From Tetradesmus obliquus (lineage: Eukaryota > Chlorophyta > Chlorophyceae > Sphaeropleales > Scenedesmaceae), in the NCBI GenBank assembly GCA_030272155.1, contig CP126200.1, forward strand, positions 2,232,001-2,296,000: a stretch of 64,000 bases of DNA, given 5' to 3'. Both the position numbers and the translations under genes were made by a program. The notes below the pieces were generated by a model, which was given only the letters and a program-made list of their open reading frames with translations, had not been told where the DNA came from and did not search any database. Below are positions 25,600 through 36,246 of the stretch, in pieces. Numbering within the stretch: position 1 is the stretch's first letter; each line of letters begins with the position of its first letter.

Positions 25600-26613
25600 G
25601 TTAAACGCAGCGGAGGCGAGCACAACAGGGGAGACAAGGCTGCACAGACCGAGAGAGCAGCAAGCGACCACAAACTGGACTGATTATAAGTTCTGCAACG
25701 CACGCAGATGAACCAACATAAGATAATTTCTTTTTTTGTGTAGCGTATGGCTGGTTTGGAAGCCAAGAGCACGACGAACGTCTTGATGCCGCGCAATACA
25801 TTGGACTGCGCACGTGCTAACGCCATGGGTAGAATGACTGTCAATACAAGCCTACACATCAACAAACAGTATTTAGATCAGCTGGTTGTGGCGCAAAACG
25901 CCTTGTGTACGTACAAAGCAGTGTGCCGGTGCATGCAGTACTAGCGCCGTGCTGTTCCTGCTCATGAGCAGCCTGATTGTCTCACCGATGGAAACTGCAC
26001 ACAACTACACAGTGAACATCACACCAACAGACTGCTGTCTGAATGCCGATCGTTTTGTATTGCAAACATGGCATGCAGTGTTGTCTGCACTTTGTTCACT
26101 CTGTGCTGCTGTCTGATGTCTTGTATGGCTTTTACACAGTTGCTGCCGCCCGAAGCTTACACATGACAGACCATACTAAGACCTTCACTTAAAAATCAGC
26201 TACTTCTCAGCAGTTTGTGCCATTTCACCTGCTGTATCAAATTCTGAACAGCTGAAGTTACAGCTAGCACTAAGTACTTTGCAAGCCATTGTGTTATAGA
26301 CACCTTGCTGTGAAGCAAAAGTAACTCGACAAAATTTGACCACCAGCAATGTCTGTGCCAAGATGCTGCAGCTGGACAAGGCATGGGCCGGCCTAGCCCT
26401 GTCACATTCCAGTGGCAGTTGGTTACAGGGTGTCAGGACAGGGCAGGGAGGTACAAGGCCATTAAGATATCCGTTCCGCCCTCCTGTGTATAATACGTTA
26501 TGCTATACGCTTAATCGTTCGCGATCACATACGGCAGGATGCAGCTGTAGATGCCCCGAGCACTTGCCTGAAAACTTGCTGTCTAGAAGCACCTGCAGGC
26601 AGCAGACAGCAGG
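25600..26613. promoter_or_regulatory. Divergent intergenic region, small mitochondrial-type gene / glucosidase II
   Basis: One kilobase between divergent start codons, lower in GC than the genes. No specific promoter element was identified and no exon was seen. Confidence 0.4.
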
Positions 26614-28253
26614 ATGGATCGGGGCAGGGCAGCAGCCCTGTTGCTGTGCGTTGCAGCTTGCTACTTCCTGACAACCAGCGCTTTCAAGGAGCAGGACTTC
26701 AAGGTAACACAGGAGCAGCAGCACAGTACAGTGTTGTGCGGTTGCCCGAGAGTCCGCCCCTTGATCTAACCAGATCGCACCGTGATCGTGCAGAAATGCG
26801 AAACAAACGGGTTCTGCAAGCGCAACAGGGGCATAAAGGGCACCAAGTACAGCGTAGACCCGGCCAGCGTGAAAGTCGATGGTGCAGAGCTCACTGCGGT
26901 GCTGATCAACAGCGAGCCGCAGGAGCCAGTCAAATTCAACCTCACACTGCGTGCTTATGGTCCAGTTCTGCGTCTCATCGTCGATGAGCAGCCCAGCGAG
27001 CACCCGGGGCGGTACCAGATTCCAGACATACTGATGCCTGGCTTGGAGCAGCGGCTAACTGCCTGGAAGGGCCAGTCAACGGCCCACACGTGGACCGGCA
27101 GCGTGGGTGATGTTACTGTCAAGCTCACCTTTGCAACGTTCAAGCTGGAGGTGCAGGTGAAGGGCAGTCCTGCTGTGGTGTTCAACAGCAGGAGCATGTT
27201 CAACGTGGAGCACCCGCGCAAGAAGCAGGTGTGTTTGCGGGAGGCGCAAATAGAGAGCTTATAAAACTTTGCAGCAGAGTGGGTATTGTTTCCTGAATGC
27301 ACGTTGTGCCGTTGGCGGCAGCAGCAGCATATGCAGTTGCAGGCTGTACTGGGTGTTGACTGCGGTACAATGCACAACGTCCATGTACAGCAATCATACA
27401 ACACATGGTATGGCAATTGCTTTACAATTTCACAAGGTCAACCCATGCCTTAGCGGCTGCAATGTTAGGCATAGCAGCGCAGCTAGCTATTGCTGGGCTG
27501 CTGCCGTAGCATGCCATGAATGCCACTCATGGCAGGGCTCGCAGCAGCCTATGCAGCAGCCAGCTGCATGTCATTTTTGCATTTTCATCAGCAGCACATT
27601 GGCAGCATCTGACGCATCTCAACAGTCTCTGCTGCGCTCCCTGGCATTCCGCTTCTGCTCCTTCCTCCACTCCCGCCGCCACTGCTCCCGCGAAATCTTT
27701 GACCACGCCCACCTCAAACTCAAACCTGGATTCCAAACTGGGAATTCTGATTTTGAACAGGAGGGCGATCCAGAGGGCTGGTGGGAGGAAACTTTTAATG
27801 GCCATGCAGACAGCAAGCCTGCAGGGCCGGAGGCAATCAGCATTGACATGAGTTTCCCGGGCTCTCAGCACGTGTATGGAATCCCGGAGCGTGCCACCAA
27901 CCTGGCTCTGAAGCCAACAGCAGGTGCAGCTTGAAGGACAGGACAGGGGAATAAATAGCAGCAGCAGTAGCGGCATACAGGCAGCTGCAGCGTCCAGGGC
28001 TGGTTGGTGCCAGGCTATAGTCGGCTGAGGTAGACCAGGTGCAGAGTATTGTTGCCTGTGACAGCAACAGGCGAGACAGCCAACGAAAAGTGCAGCTGCG
28101 CGCATCAGCTTCAGCGGCAGGAGCAGCAGCTAAGGGCTGTGCAGCAGCAAGAGCAGGCGTAGTACAGTACTGTGTACTGTGTAGTTATGCTGCATGTGCC
28201 TGCCTGACCATGCCAGGAGCAGAACTTGATGGTGCATGAATGATCCTGCTGGC

Positions 28254-28289
<36 letters not shown>

Positions 28290-31200
28290 AGGTGCTGACG
28301 TGGCATCAGAGCCGTACCGCCTGTACAACCTGGATGTGTTTGAGTACGAGCACAGCAGTGTGTTTGGCCTGTACGGAGCTATCCCTGTGATGCTGGCACA
28401 CAAGAAGGGCCAGACCACTGGCATCTTCTGGTGAGGGCGGCAGCAGCAGTGCCGGCAGCTGTAAGGCTGCCTGGGCTGGTGCAGCAACAGCAGCAGCTGC
28501 AGCAGCTGTATTAGCCGAAATTATCGCAGCAGCTATTGCAACTGTTGGGTAGGTGCAGTGGCTGCTGGTGCAGCGGCAGCAGCTCAGGCAGGGATGTCTA
28601 GCGCAGGCACCGCCCGGCAGAGTCATGCGATTACAGTAACAGCGACAACGTGATAATGTAGGCTAGTACAGAATGCGTAGGGTTGCTGAGAGTGAGACAA
28701 GTAGTGGTAATTCACGCTGCGCCGCCACCCCCGCTGCTGCTGCTGCTGCAGGCACAACGCAGCTGAGATGTACGTTGATGTGGAGTCAGCCAACGAGGGC
28801 CAGGCAGTGCAGTGGATCACAGAATCTGGCGTGCTGGACCTGTTTGTGATGACGGGCCCCAGCCCTGCAGAGGTCACGCAGCAGTATGGCGTGCTGACAG
28901 GGACGACTGCCATGCCGCAACTCTTCTCCCTGGGCTACCACCAGTGCAGGTGAGTAATGTGTTGTGTCATTGTGTTATGTCATTGTTATAAGCCGTAGGA
29001 AGTCACGCAGCAGTATGGCGTGCTGACAGGGACGACTGCCATGCCTCAACTCTTCTCCCTGGGCTACCACCAGTGCAGGTGGGGCGAGTGGTGTGTTATC
29101 ATGTTATGTAAATGTTATCAGCCCTGCAGAGGTCACGCAGCAGTATGGCGTGCTGACAGGGACGACTGCCATGCCGCAACTCTTCTCCCTGGGCTACCAC
29201 CAGTGCAGGTGGGGCGAGTGGTGTGTTATCATGTTATGTAAATGTTATCAGCCCTGCAGAGGTCACGCAGCAGTATGGCGTGCTGACAGGGACGACTGCC
29301 ATGCCTCAACTCTTCTCCCTGGGCTACCACCAGTGCAGGTGGGGCGAGTGGTGTGTTATCATGTTATGTAAATGTTATCAGCCCTGCGGAGGTCACGCAG
29401 CAGTATGGCGTGCTGACAGGGACGACTGCCATGCCTCAACTCTTCTCCCTGGGCTACCACCAGTGCAGGTGGGGCGAGTGGTGTGTTATCATGTTATGTA
29501 AATGTTATCAGCCCTGCAGAGGTCACGCAGCAGTATGGCGTGCTGACAGGGACGACTGCCATGCCTCAACTCTTCTCCCTGGGCTACCACCAGTGCAGGT
29601 GGGGCGATGTAGAATGTCATTGTTACTAGCACACATGGCAGTGGACTGGGAGGGTTGTAACTGTGCAGAGACAGCCAGGGTTGAGCAGCATGCGATAGCA
29701 TGGGAGTGCCGTGCTTGGCCCCTGCAGCATTGCATCTGCTACTGCTGAACATTGTTGTCTAAGCAATGAATGAGGAACTGGGTACCTGATTGCCAAACCC
29801 TCATGAGCGGTAGATCGGCTCGCTGGGCTTGTGCCTGAGGTACGTCCGTCCTATACCTTGGTATTGGTATTGGTAATGCTGCTGCTGGCTCCTGGCTGCT
29901 TGGCCAAGTGGAACCACAAGGACGAGGCTGATGCCTTTGCTGTTGACATTGACCTCTGCTGCTGCTGCTGCTGCTGTCGCTGCTGCTGCTGCTTGCCTGG
30001 CCAGGTGGAACTACAAGGACGAGGCTGATGCCTTTGCTGTTGACGCCGGCTTTGACGAGCACAACATCCCCTACGACGTGCTGTGGCTGGACATCGAGCA
30101 CACAGACGGCAAACGGTAAGGAACTGCTGCGGCGCCGTGTGGACTAGGCTAGGCTGTGCAGCAACGAACCCATGCTGCACGTGCGGCACAGCCCGCATTT
30201 TGTTCAACTACTTCCATCTGCTTCACATGCTTAAAAACCTTGAAAATTCCATGTTAACAGTTCTGCTGATGGCAGTTAGTCAGCCAGGCATCACAATGTG
30301 CACATTGATTTACGTAACGGCTGTGCGGGTCTGTGTTGCAGCCCGGTCAGGCCACAGCCGTATGCTCCTGCTCCTCATGTTGTAATTCTTCATGCTGCTG
30401 CTGCTGCTGCAGGTACATGACGTGGGACAGCAGGCTGTTCCCCAACCCCGTGCAGATGCAGGAGGACATCGCCAGCAGGTGCGGCACCTGCATGAGCTTG
30501 CTTTTGGCCTGTTTAACTGCGCTGGCTGCCTGTGTTTCTGCATGTCAGCTGTCGCCTGTGCCCCAGGTTGATGCTTGTTGCTGGGAACGGCATGCCTAAT
30601 GTGTTCTGGCATTGCGAGGAGTGCACCACGTTGTGCTGCAATGTGCTCTGCTTACGCAGTTTATGTTGTTGATACTGCTGCCGCTGCTGCTTCAGGGGCC
30701 GCAAGATGGTGACCATTGTGGACCCCCACGTCAAGCGTGACAGCAACTACTACGTGTACAAGGAGGCATCTGAGAAGAAGTACTTTGTTAGGACCAAGGA
30801 TGGCACAGAGTTTGACGGCTGGTGCTGGCCAGGTGCGCGGCGTGCTGCTGCTATGTTGCTCCAATCGTTGTCTTCAGCAGGGTGTCAATCGTCATAGTGA
30901 GGTCCCCGCTGACAGGTAAGCTTAGGGTTTGATGGCTGGTGCTGGCCAGGTGGGAGGTCTGCTCACAGAGGACGTTGCGATCAGCAGGTAATTTGATTGC
31001 CCTCCCTGCTGCTAGTTGCTTGCTGAGAGCTGTCATGGTATGCAGCGGTTGGTCAAGCTTGCAGCGCACGGCGGTGCTTGCAGGATCCCGTACCTGCGGC
31101 AAGCCTGCAGCGCTGTAACAATCAACTGTTGCTGACCCCTGCACACCTATCTCAATGCCGCTGTCGTCTCTCCCACCTCTTACTCATCCATACAGGCTCC

Positions 31201-34200
31201 TCTTCATACCTGGATGTGACCAACCCTGAGGTGCGTGGCTGGTGGGCACAGCAATTCACGCCCGACCGCTACCAGGGCTCTACGAAGCACCTGTACATCT
31301 GGAACGACATGAACGAGCCCTCCGTGTTCAATGGGCCTGAGATCACCATGAAGAAGGACCACCTACACTTTGGTGATGTTGAGCACAGGTGGGTTGACTG
31401 GCTTTCAATGTAGCATGTTGAAGAAAGCGAACTAGGGTTTTCCTAGGGGTTTGGGTGTTTGGGGAGAGCAGCACAGCGTGTTGAACGGGCCTGAGATCAT
31501 CATGAAGGAGGACCACCTGCACTGTTTGGCGATGTTGAGCACAGGTAAGCTTGCTGGCTGTATGCAGAGCAGCAAGCATAAAATATCTGGAACACAATCC
31601 CCTTGGCGTGTTTGGAGTGAGCAGATCAGGGGCCCGCTGGCAAGAAAGTACGGTACCATATAAGTTGGTGCAGGCTGCTGTTGATTCATGTCTGGGATGT
31701 GGTGATCAGAAAACCTGTGATGCTTCACGTGCGGCAGGGTGGATCGCTCGCAGCTGCTGTTGTGTGACAGAACTCCTCACACCCAAAACATATGTAAAGA
31801 CTAACTCACTGCATTGCCTTTATGAACCGTGTCCTCACTGCCGCAGGGACATCCACAACGTGTTTGGATACTACTATCACCTAGCTACTGCTGAGGGCCT
31901 GATTCACCGCGGCACCAATGTCAGCGTGTATGGCGAGCACGGCGACAGGCCTTTCGTGCTGAGCAGGGCGTTCTTCTCAGGTGCGCTGGTGTGGTGCGTT
32001 GGCAATTGCAGCTGCCAGATGCTGCGTTTGTGCATAGCTCGGGCTGCAGGAAGTTGCAAACCACTGACATGTTGACAGGCCCGGCGTGCTGAGCATGGGC
32101 CTCTTCTTGCGTGTGTACATGGGCAGCTGCTGCTTGAGCCTGATCTGGCTGCAGGACATTGCAACATCATGTATCAACATTGCTGCAGATGATGGATGCA
32201 CCCTTGTTGGAAAGTTGTGACAGGATATGTTCAGACGAGAAACTTGGCCGCTACAACATACTGCTGTGCTCTTGACCAACTGTGTGCTGCTTTCCACAAG
32301 GGCATGTGGGAAGAGGCATACAGTTGGTTTAGCGTACGGCAGTGCATTCCACGGCATTTGTAGGCACCAATTTCCTTTACACACGCCGTCCTGCGAAATA
32401 TGCTTGCATTCATCACCATTCATGATTGCTGGTGTGGGCTGGCAGTGCCCTTGTGGAAGGATACCCCCACCACGGGAGTGCACTGACACGGCAGTCCAGC
32501 TCAGGGCCATCAGCAATTCAGCGACCTGCCAAGCAAGTGCTTTTGTGTTCAATATTTTGGCTGTATCTGGTGCTGGCTTGTGGGTCTGCCCTCACTGGTT
32601 GGGAATGACTCAAGATGGTTAGGGAGTGGCTCCCTCTTCTGGGTTCATCTGTTGCTAGAAATACGCGTAATTGATTGGATCATCACACAACCCATAACCC
32701 AGCACCCGCAACTGGACACCACAGCTCTGTATACATGACATATACATTGTTGTGTTATTTTGTCCTGCAGGCACGCAGCGGGTGGGCCCTATCTGGACTG
32801 GTGACAATGCAGCGCAGTGGAGCCACCTGGCAGTGAGTGTGCCCATGGTGCTCACGCTGGGCCTGACTGGCCTGCCCTTCAGCGGTGCTGATGTAGGAGG
32901 CTTCTTCGGCAACCCTGATGCAGAGCTGCTGACACGGTGAGGCAATTCTGCTGTTGTTTGTTGGACTAAAATGTTGGAATGAAATGCCACATCCCGTGTT
33001 TCCGCTGCTATCTACTACCCCTTCTTCTGTGGCCACGCGCACCCGGACAAGTGCCAAGCCACTCTCATGTCCACTAAAGACGTTCAATCTATGCTGCTTT
33101 GAACATATGTCTGCAGCTGGTACCAGCTGGGCATTTATCACCCCTTGTTTCGCGGCCGTCCATGCCTTTGAACGTGGGAATACTTACTATACTTTGTTCA
33201 AACTGATTTGTTTCCTGCAGCTGGTACCAGCTGGGCATCTACTACCCCTTCTTCCGCGGCCACGCGCACCTGGAGACGCAGCGCCGCGAGCCGTGGCTGT
33301 TTGGCGAAGACACCACACGCCGCATCAGGGAGGCCATCCGCGGCCGCTACGCGCTGCTGCCATACATCTACACGCTGTTCAGGTGAGCGGCGGCTGCATT
33401 CAGTATAGTGTTTGCGATTGTTCCTGGGGACCGCTGTGCATTGTTTCCCTACATCTACACGCTGTTCAGGTGGGCGGCGGCTGCATCTACTGTAGTGTTT
33501 GCGGTTGTTCCTGGGGAGCGCTGTACATTGTTTCCCTACATCTACACGCTGCTCAAATGAGCGGCGCGGCGGATCACCTCTGTCATGTCAAGGGTTGTGG
33601 ATTTGTAGCTGTGCAGTTTGATGCAGTTTGCCAGCATCCTGCAGGACTGCAGCCATGGTAGGCGTGTAACGCTGTATGCATGCCCCATGCATGCTCAAGC
33701 ATGCCGGACTCTGCCGTGTGCCACAGCAGCAGGGCAGGCATGGCAGACTGTATGCAGCGCAAGACTTGGCGCGCTGTCGCATGCTCACAGGGCTGTCGCC
33801 GCCAGCATTCACGGACGCCAGCCCGCATTTGACACAAGGCGAACCTGCGGCAGCAGTTGCGCTGTTAAGTGCCAGGCTTACTGCAAGCTCCTGACCACCC
33901 TTGCCGGCTGTTGACTGCGCTGCCTGCTGCTACCATCAAACAACAACCGCCGCTTGCAGGCACACCAACCAGACTGGCATCCCCCTCATGCGCCCGCTGT
34001 GGTTTGAGTTCCCAGACCAGCCAGCGCTGTACGGGGTTGAGGAGGAGTTCTTGCTGGGCCCCGGCATCCTGGTCAAACCTGTGCTGCAGGTGCGCGGCTG
34101 CGCAACAGCTGAAACTCTGTTGTCTACTGTAGTCTTTTGGTATCGAGTGGTGTGCAAGTCAGGGGGTGGTTGAATCATCCTCTGTGGGGTTGAAGAGGAG

Positions 34201-35117
34201 TTCCTGCTGGCGCCTGGCATCCTGGTCAAGCCGGTGCTGCAGGTGCGCCTTTTCTAATAACGAAATAACAAAATCCTTGTCGTCATCCTTGTTGTGTGTC
34301 CCTTATTTTGTCCATGTGTGGGTCGTACTTCAGCAGGCTTCAGGGGCTCCATGTTCAGGCTCTGAGTCTGCTGTCGCATGTAAGGTGTTGATTTCTAGTG
34401 TGCTTGCTGCCAGGGATGTGATAGTACAGGCACTGGAATACATCGATGAGACCCCGCTCTACTTCTCTAGTCAAGGCACTGCACAATGCGCCTCAAGCCG
34501 CCGCTGCTGCTGCTGCTGCTGTTTTTATTCTTCCTGCAGGCTGGTGCTCAGTCTGTGGACATCACCCTGCCCGAGGGTGCCGTGTGGTATGAGGCGCTTG
34601 GCAGTGCTGCTGCTGCTGCTGCTGCTGCTGTAGAATGCGACTCACTCTGCTACTGCTGCTGCTGTTGTTGTTTTCATCATTCCTGCAGGCTGGTGCTCAG
34701 TCTGTGGACATCACCCTGCCGGAGGGAGCTGTGTGGTACGAGGCGCTGGGAGGCGCTGCATTCCCAGGCAAGACAGGCAAGCCGCTGACCACTGCGGTGC
34801 ACATGGATGCCATTCCAATGTTCTACAAGGGAGGCGTCATTGTGCCGCGCAGGTGAGAGAGAGCAGCGGGAAGTGCGGTGTCTCGTTGCGTTTAGTGCGA
34901 GGTGCTGCAGCTGCTGCGCGAAGCGGTTCATCTGGATGCCATCCTGGTGTTGTACAGGGGAGGCGGCGTCGTGCCGCGCAGGTCAATAGGGATGATTGTC
35001 AAGGGCGTGTGATGTGTAGTGTTGTGTGTTGTCAAAATCTTGCATGTCCTCTGTTGCAATGCTGTGTCTCGGGAGACTGAATACAAACGTCAGTGCCTGC
35101 AATCCTGACTACTACTA

Positions 35118-35152
<35 letters not shown>

Positions 35153-36246
35153 TCAGGGACCGCCCCCGCCGCAGCTCAGCCGCCATGGCCAATGACCCCT
35201 TCACGCTGGTGGTGGCACTGGATGGCAGCGGCAAGGCGGTTGGTGACTTGTACATTGATGATGGCCGCAGCTTCGCCTTCAGCAAGGGACAGTACCTGCA
35301 CAGGAGGTGAGCACTGCAGCAGCAATGTAGCTAGGTGTGATGATGCAGCAGCAGCAGCCAACCACGTGAGCAGATAGCCAGCTGCAGATTCTGTGCAGCA
35401 GCAGCAGCAAATAGCCAGCTGCAGATTTTACAGCAGCAGCAGCAGCTGATAGCCAGCGGTTGGCGACCTGTACATTGATGATGGCCGCAGCTTTGCCTTC
35501 GCCAAGGGCCAGTACCTGCACAGGAGGTGAGCGCTGCTGCAGCAGCAGCAGGATTCAAAGCTTGCCGTCTGCTTGTCGACAGTCATGGGGCATCCCTGCA
35601 GGTTCACCTTCGTGCATGGCGTGCTGACCTGTGATGCCGTACCCTCCTTCACATGCTGCACATCACCCCGCTGGTGCGTTCTTTACAGTTTCAAAATGTC
35701 TGGTCGCACTTTCTTGCAGGTTAATCTACGAGCATGGCGTGCTGACCTGTGACACAATGCCCCAGCCCACCGGCACCCCTGAAGGCACCCTGCCCAGCAA
35801 GCTGCTCATCATCCTGCTGCCAGCTGCTGCTGTACACGCGCACAGGTTCACTCCTAAGCGCTCCTTGCTGACCTTCGACGCCTTACTTGACCTTACGTGC
35901 CGCCCCTCATAATTACTCACCCCCCGCTGCCGGCTGCTGCTGTGCGCCCCGCAGGTTTATTTACGAGCATGGCGTGCTGACCTGTGACACAATGCCCCAG
36001 CCCACCGGCACACCCGAGGGCACCCTGCCCAGCAAGCTGCTGATTGAGCGTGTGATCATCCTCGGACTGCCAGCTGGCAAGGCTTACACAGCACGCAGCA
36101 CCGGCAACAAGATGCACAGCGTTGTGAGCGGCGCTGGTGTTGATGTGAGGCTGGCAAAGGGATCTGCTGTGGTGGTGCGTGCTGTGAATCTGCCGCTGGC
36201 CTCGGACTGGTCACTTCGGCTGCTGGAGGGGGTTGCGGCAGAGTGA
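26614..36246 (+). CDS. GANAB: ER alpha-glucosidase II catalytic subunit (GH31)
   Basis: Trims the two inner glucose residues from N-glycans in the ER lumen, feeding the calnexin/calreticulin cycle. Sixteen exons (26614-26703, 26794-27228, 27761-27923, 28292-28430, 28752-28949, 30005-30115, 30413-30478, 30696-30832, 31196-31388, 31847-31980, 32771-32936, 33221-33382, 33960-34089, 34689-34852, 35157-35306, 35955-36246) close in frame to 909 aa, the usual size. Residues 1-21 are a signal peptide. Then come the N-terminal GH31 beta-domain ([21 protein letters not shown]), the barrel with nucleophile Asp484 in WNDMNEP, acid/base Asp567 in WTGDN, and [21 protein letters not shown] and RPLWFEFP. No retention signal is visible; a beta subunit normally anchors it. 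Most exons after exon 4 have tandem edge copies in the introns, and the coding 3' end is duplicated downstream. Confidence 0.96.
28256..28291. repeat. (CTG)n acceptor tract before glucosidase II exon 4
   Basis: About 11 CTG units end in CTGCAG, the acceptor of exon 4. Similar shorter tracts precede exons 5, 7, 8 and 15 of the same gene. Confidence 0.9.
28990..29606. repeat. Six-copy 130-bp tandem array across the exon 5/intron 5 boundary
   Basis: The true exon 5 end (28870-28949) plus about 50 bp of intron is repeated five more times. The copied donors follow positions 29078, 29208, 29338, 29468 and 29598. Copies 2-6 are almost identical to each other, with single-base differences, which implies recent amplification. 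Each copy retains a GT donor and an upstream CCCTGCAG that could act as an acceptor, bounding pseudo-exons of 79-80 nt. These are not multiples of three, so inclusion of one would break the frame. Confidence 0.97.
29904..30004. repeat. Copy of glucosidase II exon 6 start, with CTG tract
   Basis: 29906-29952 repeats the first 48 bp of exon 6 (30005-30051; [10 protein letters not shown]) 99 bp upstream. A (CTG)n tract separates the two. The copy has AA where the acceptor AG should be. Confidence 0.85.
30923..30960. repeat. Copy of glucosidase II exon 8 end
   Basis: Repeats the FDGWCWPG coding end and donor of exon 8 (real end 30832, copy end 30949; spacing 117 bp). Confidence 0.8.
31435..31550. 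repeat. Copy of glucosidase II exon 9 end
   Basis: Repeats about 75 bp of the exon 9 end (NGPEI...DHLH...DVEH) with a GTAAGC donor; copy end 31544, real end 31388, spacing 156 bp. Confidence 0.85.
32074..32116. repeat. Degenerate copy of glucosidase II exon 10 end
   Basis: Matches 31945-31986 ([12 protein letters not shown] region) at about 131 bp spacing, with several substitutions. Confidence 0.65.
33005..33175. repeat. Two upstream copies of glucosidase II exon 12 start
   Basis: 33117-33165 repeats the CTGCAG acceptor and the [11 protein letters not shown] start of exon 12 (real start 33221, spacing 104). 33010-33055 repeats the [10 protein letters not shown] part again. Both are diverged. 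Confidence 0.85.
33358..33560. repeat. 87-bp tandem triplication of glucosidase II exon 12 end
   Basis: The exon end coding YIYTLF plus about 62 bp of intron is present three times (ends 33382, 33469 and about 33556). The first copy keeps a GT donor; the last has lost it. Confidence 0.9.
34178..34250. repeat. Copy of glucosidase II exon 13 end
   Basis: Repeats [18 protein letters not shown] and the GTGCGC donor of exon 13; copy end 34242, real end 34089, spacing 153 bp. Confidence 0.9.
34540..34985. repeat. Copies of glucosidase II exon 14 start and exon 14 end
   Basis: 34540-34602 repeats the acceptor and first 60 bp of exon 14 (real start 34689, spacing 149). 34930-34981 repeats the exon 14 end (real end 34852, spacing 129). 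The same exon has therefore been copied outward on both sides by separate events. Confidence 0.9.
35380..35530. repeat. Copy of glucosidase II exon 15 end and short repeats
   Basis: 35454-35526 repeats [21 protein letters not shown] with the GTGAGC donor (real end 35306, spacing 220). A shorter repeat (unit about 38 bp, containing atagccagctgcagatt) fills the gap. Confidence 0.88.
35602..35890. repeat. Three upstream copies of glucosidase II exon 16 start
   Basis: Acceptor-plus-exon copies start at 35602, 35720 and (degenerate) 35846, ahead of the true exon 16 at 35955; spacings 118, 126 and 109. The 35720 copy is near-perfect for about 95 bp ([20 protein letters not shown]). Confidence 0.9.

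Noticed and set aside
27269-27760. In-frame sequence upstream of glucosidase II exon 3 as coding
   Set aside because: The frame is open before 27761, but joining KKQ directly to [10 protein letters not shown] at the AACAG acceptor matches other glucosidase II proteins in length and phase.
28952-29606. Array copies in glucosidase II intron 5 as real repeated exons of a repeat protein
   Set aside because: The 130-bp unit is not a multiple of three, and the family has this segment once; exon 5 joins exon 6 in correct phase without them.
34540-34602. First copy of exon 14 in glucosidase II as the true exon
   Set aside because: It runs into a CTG tract and TAG without a usable donor; the copy at 34689 completes the conserved domain.
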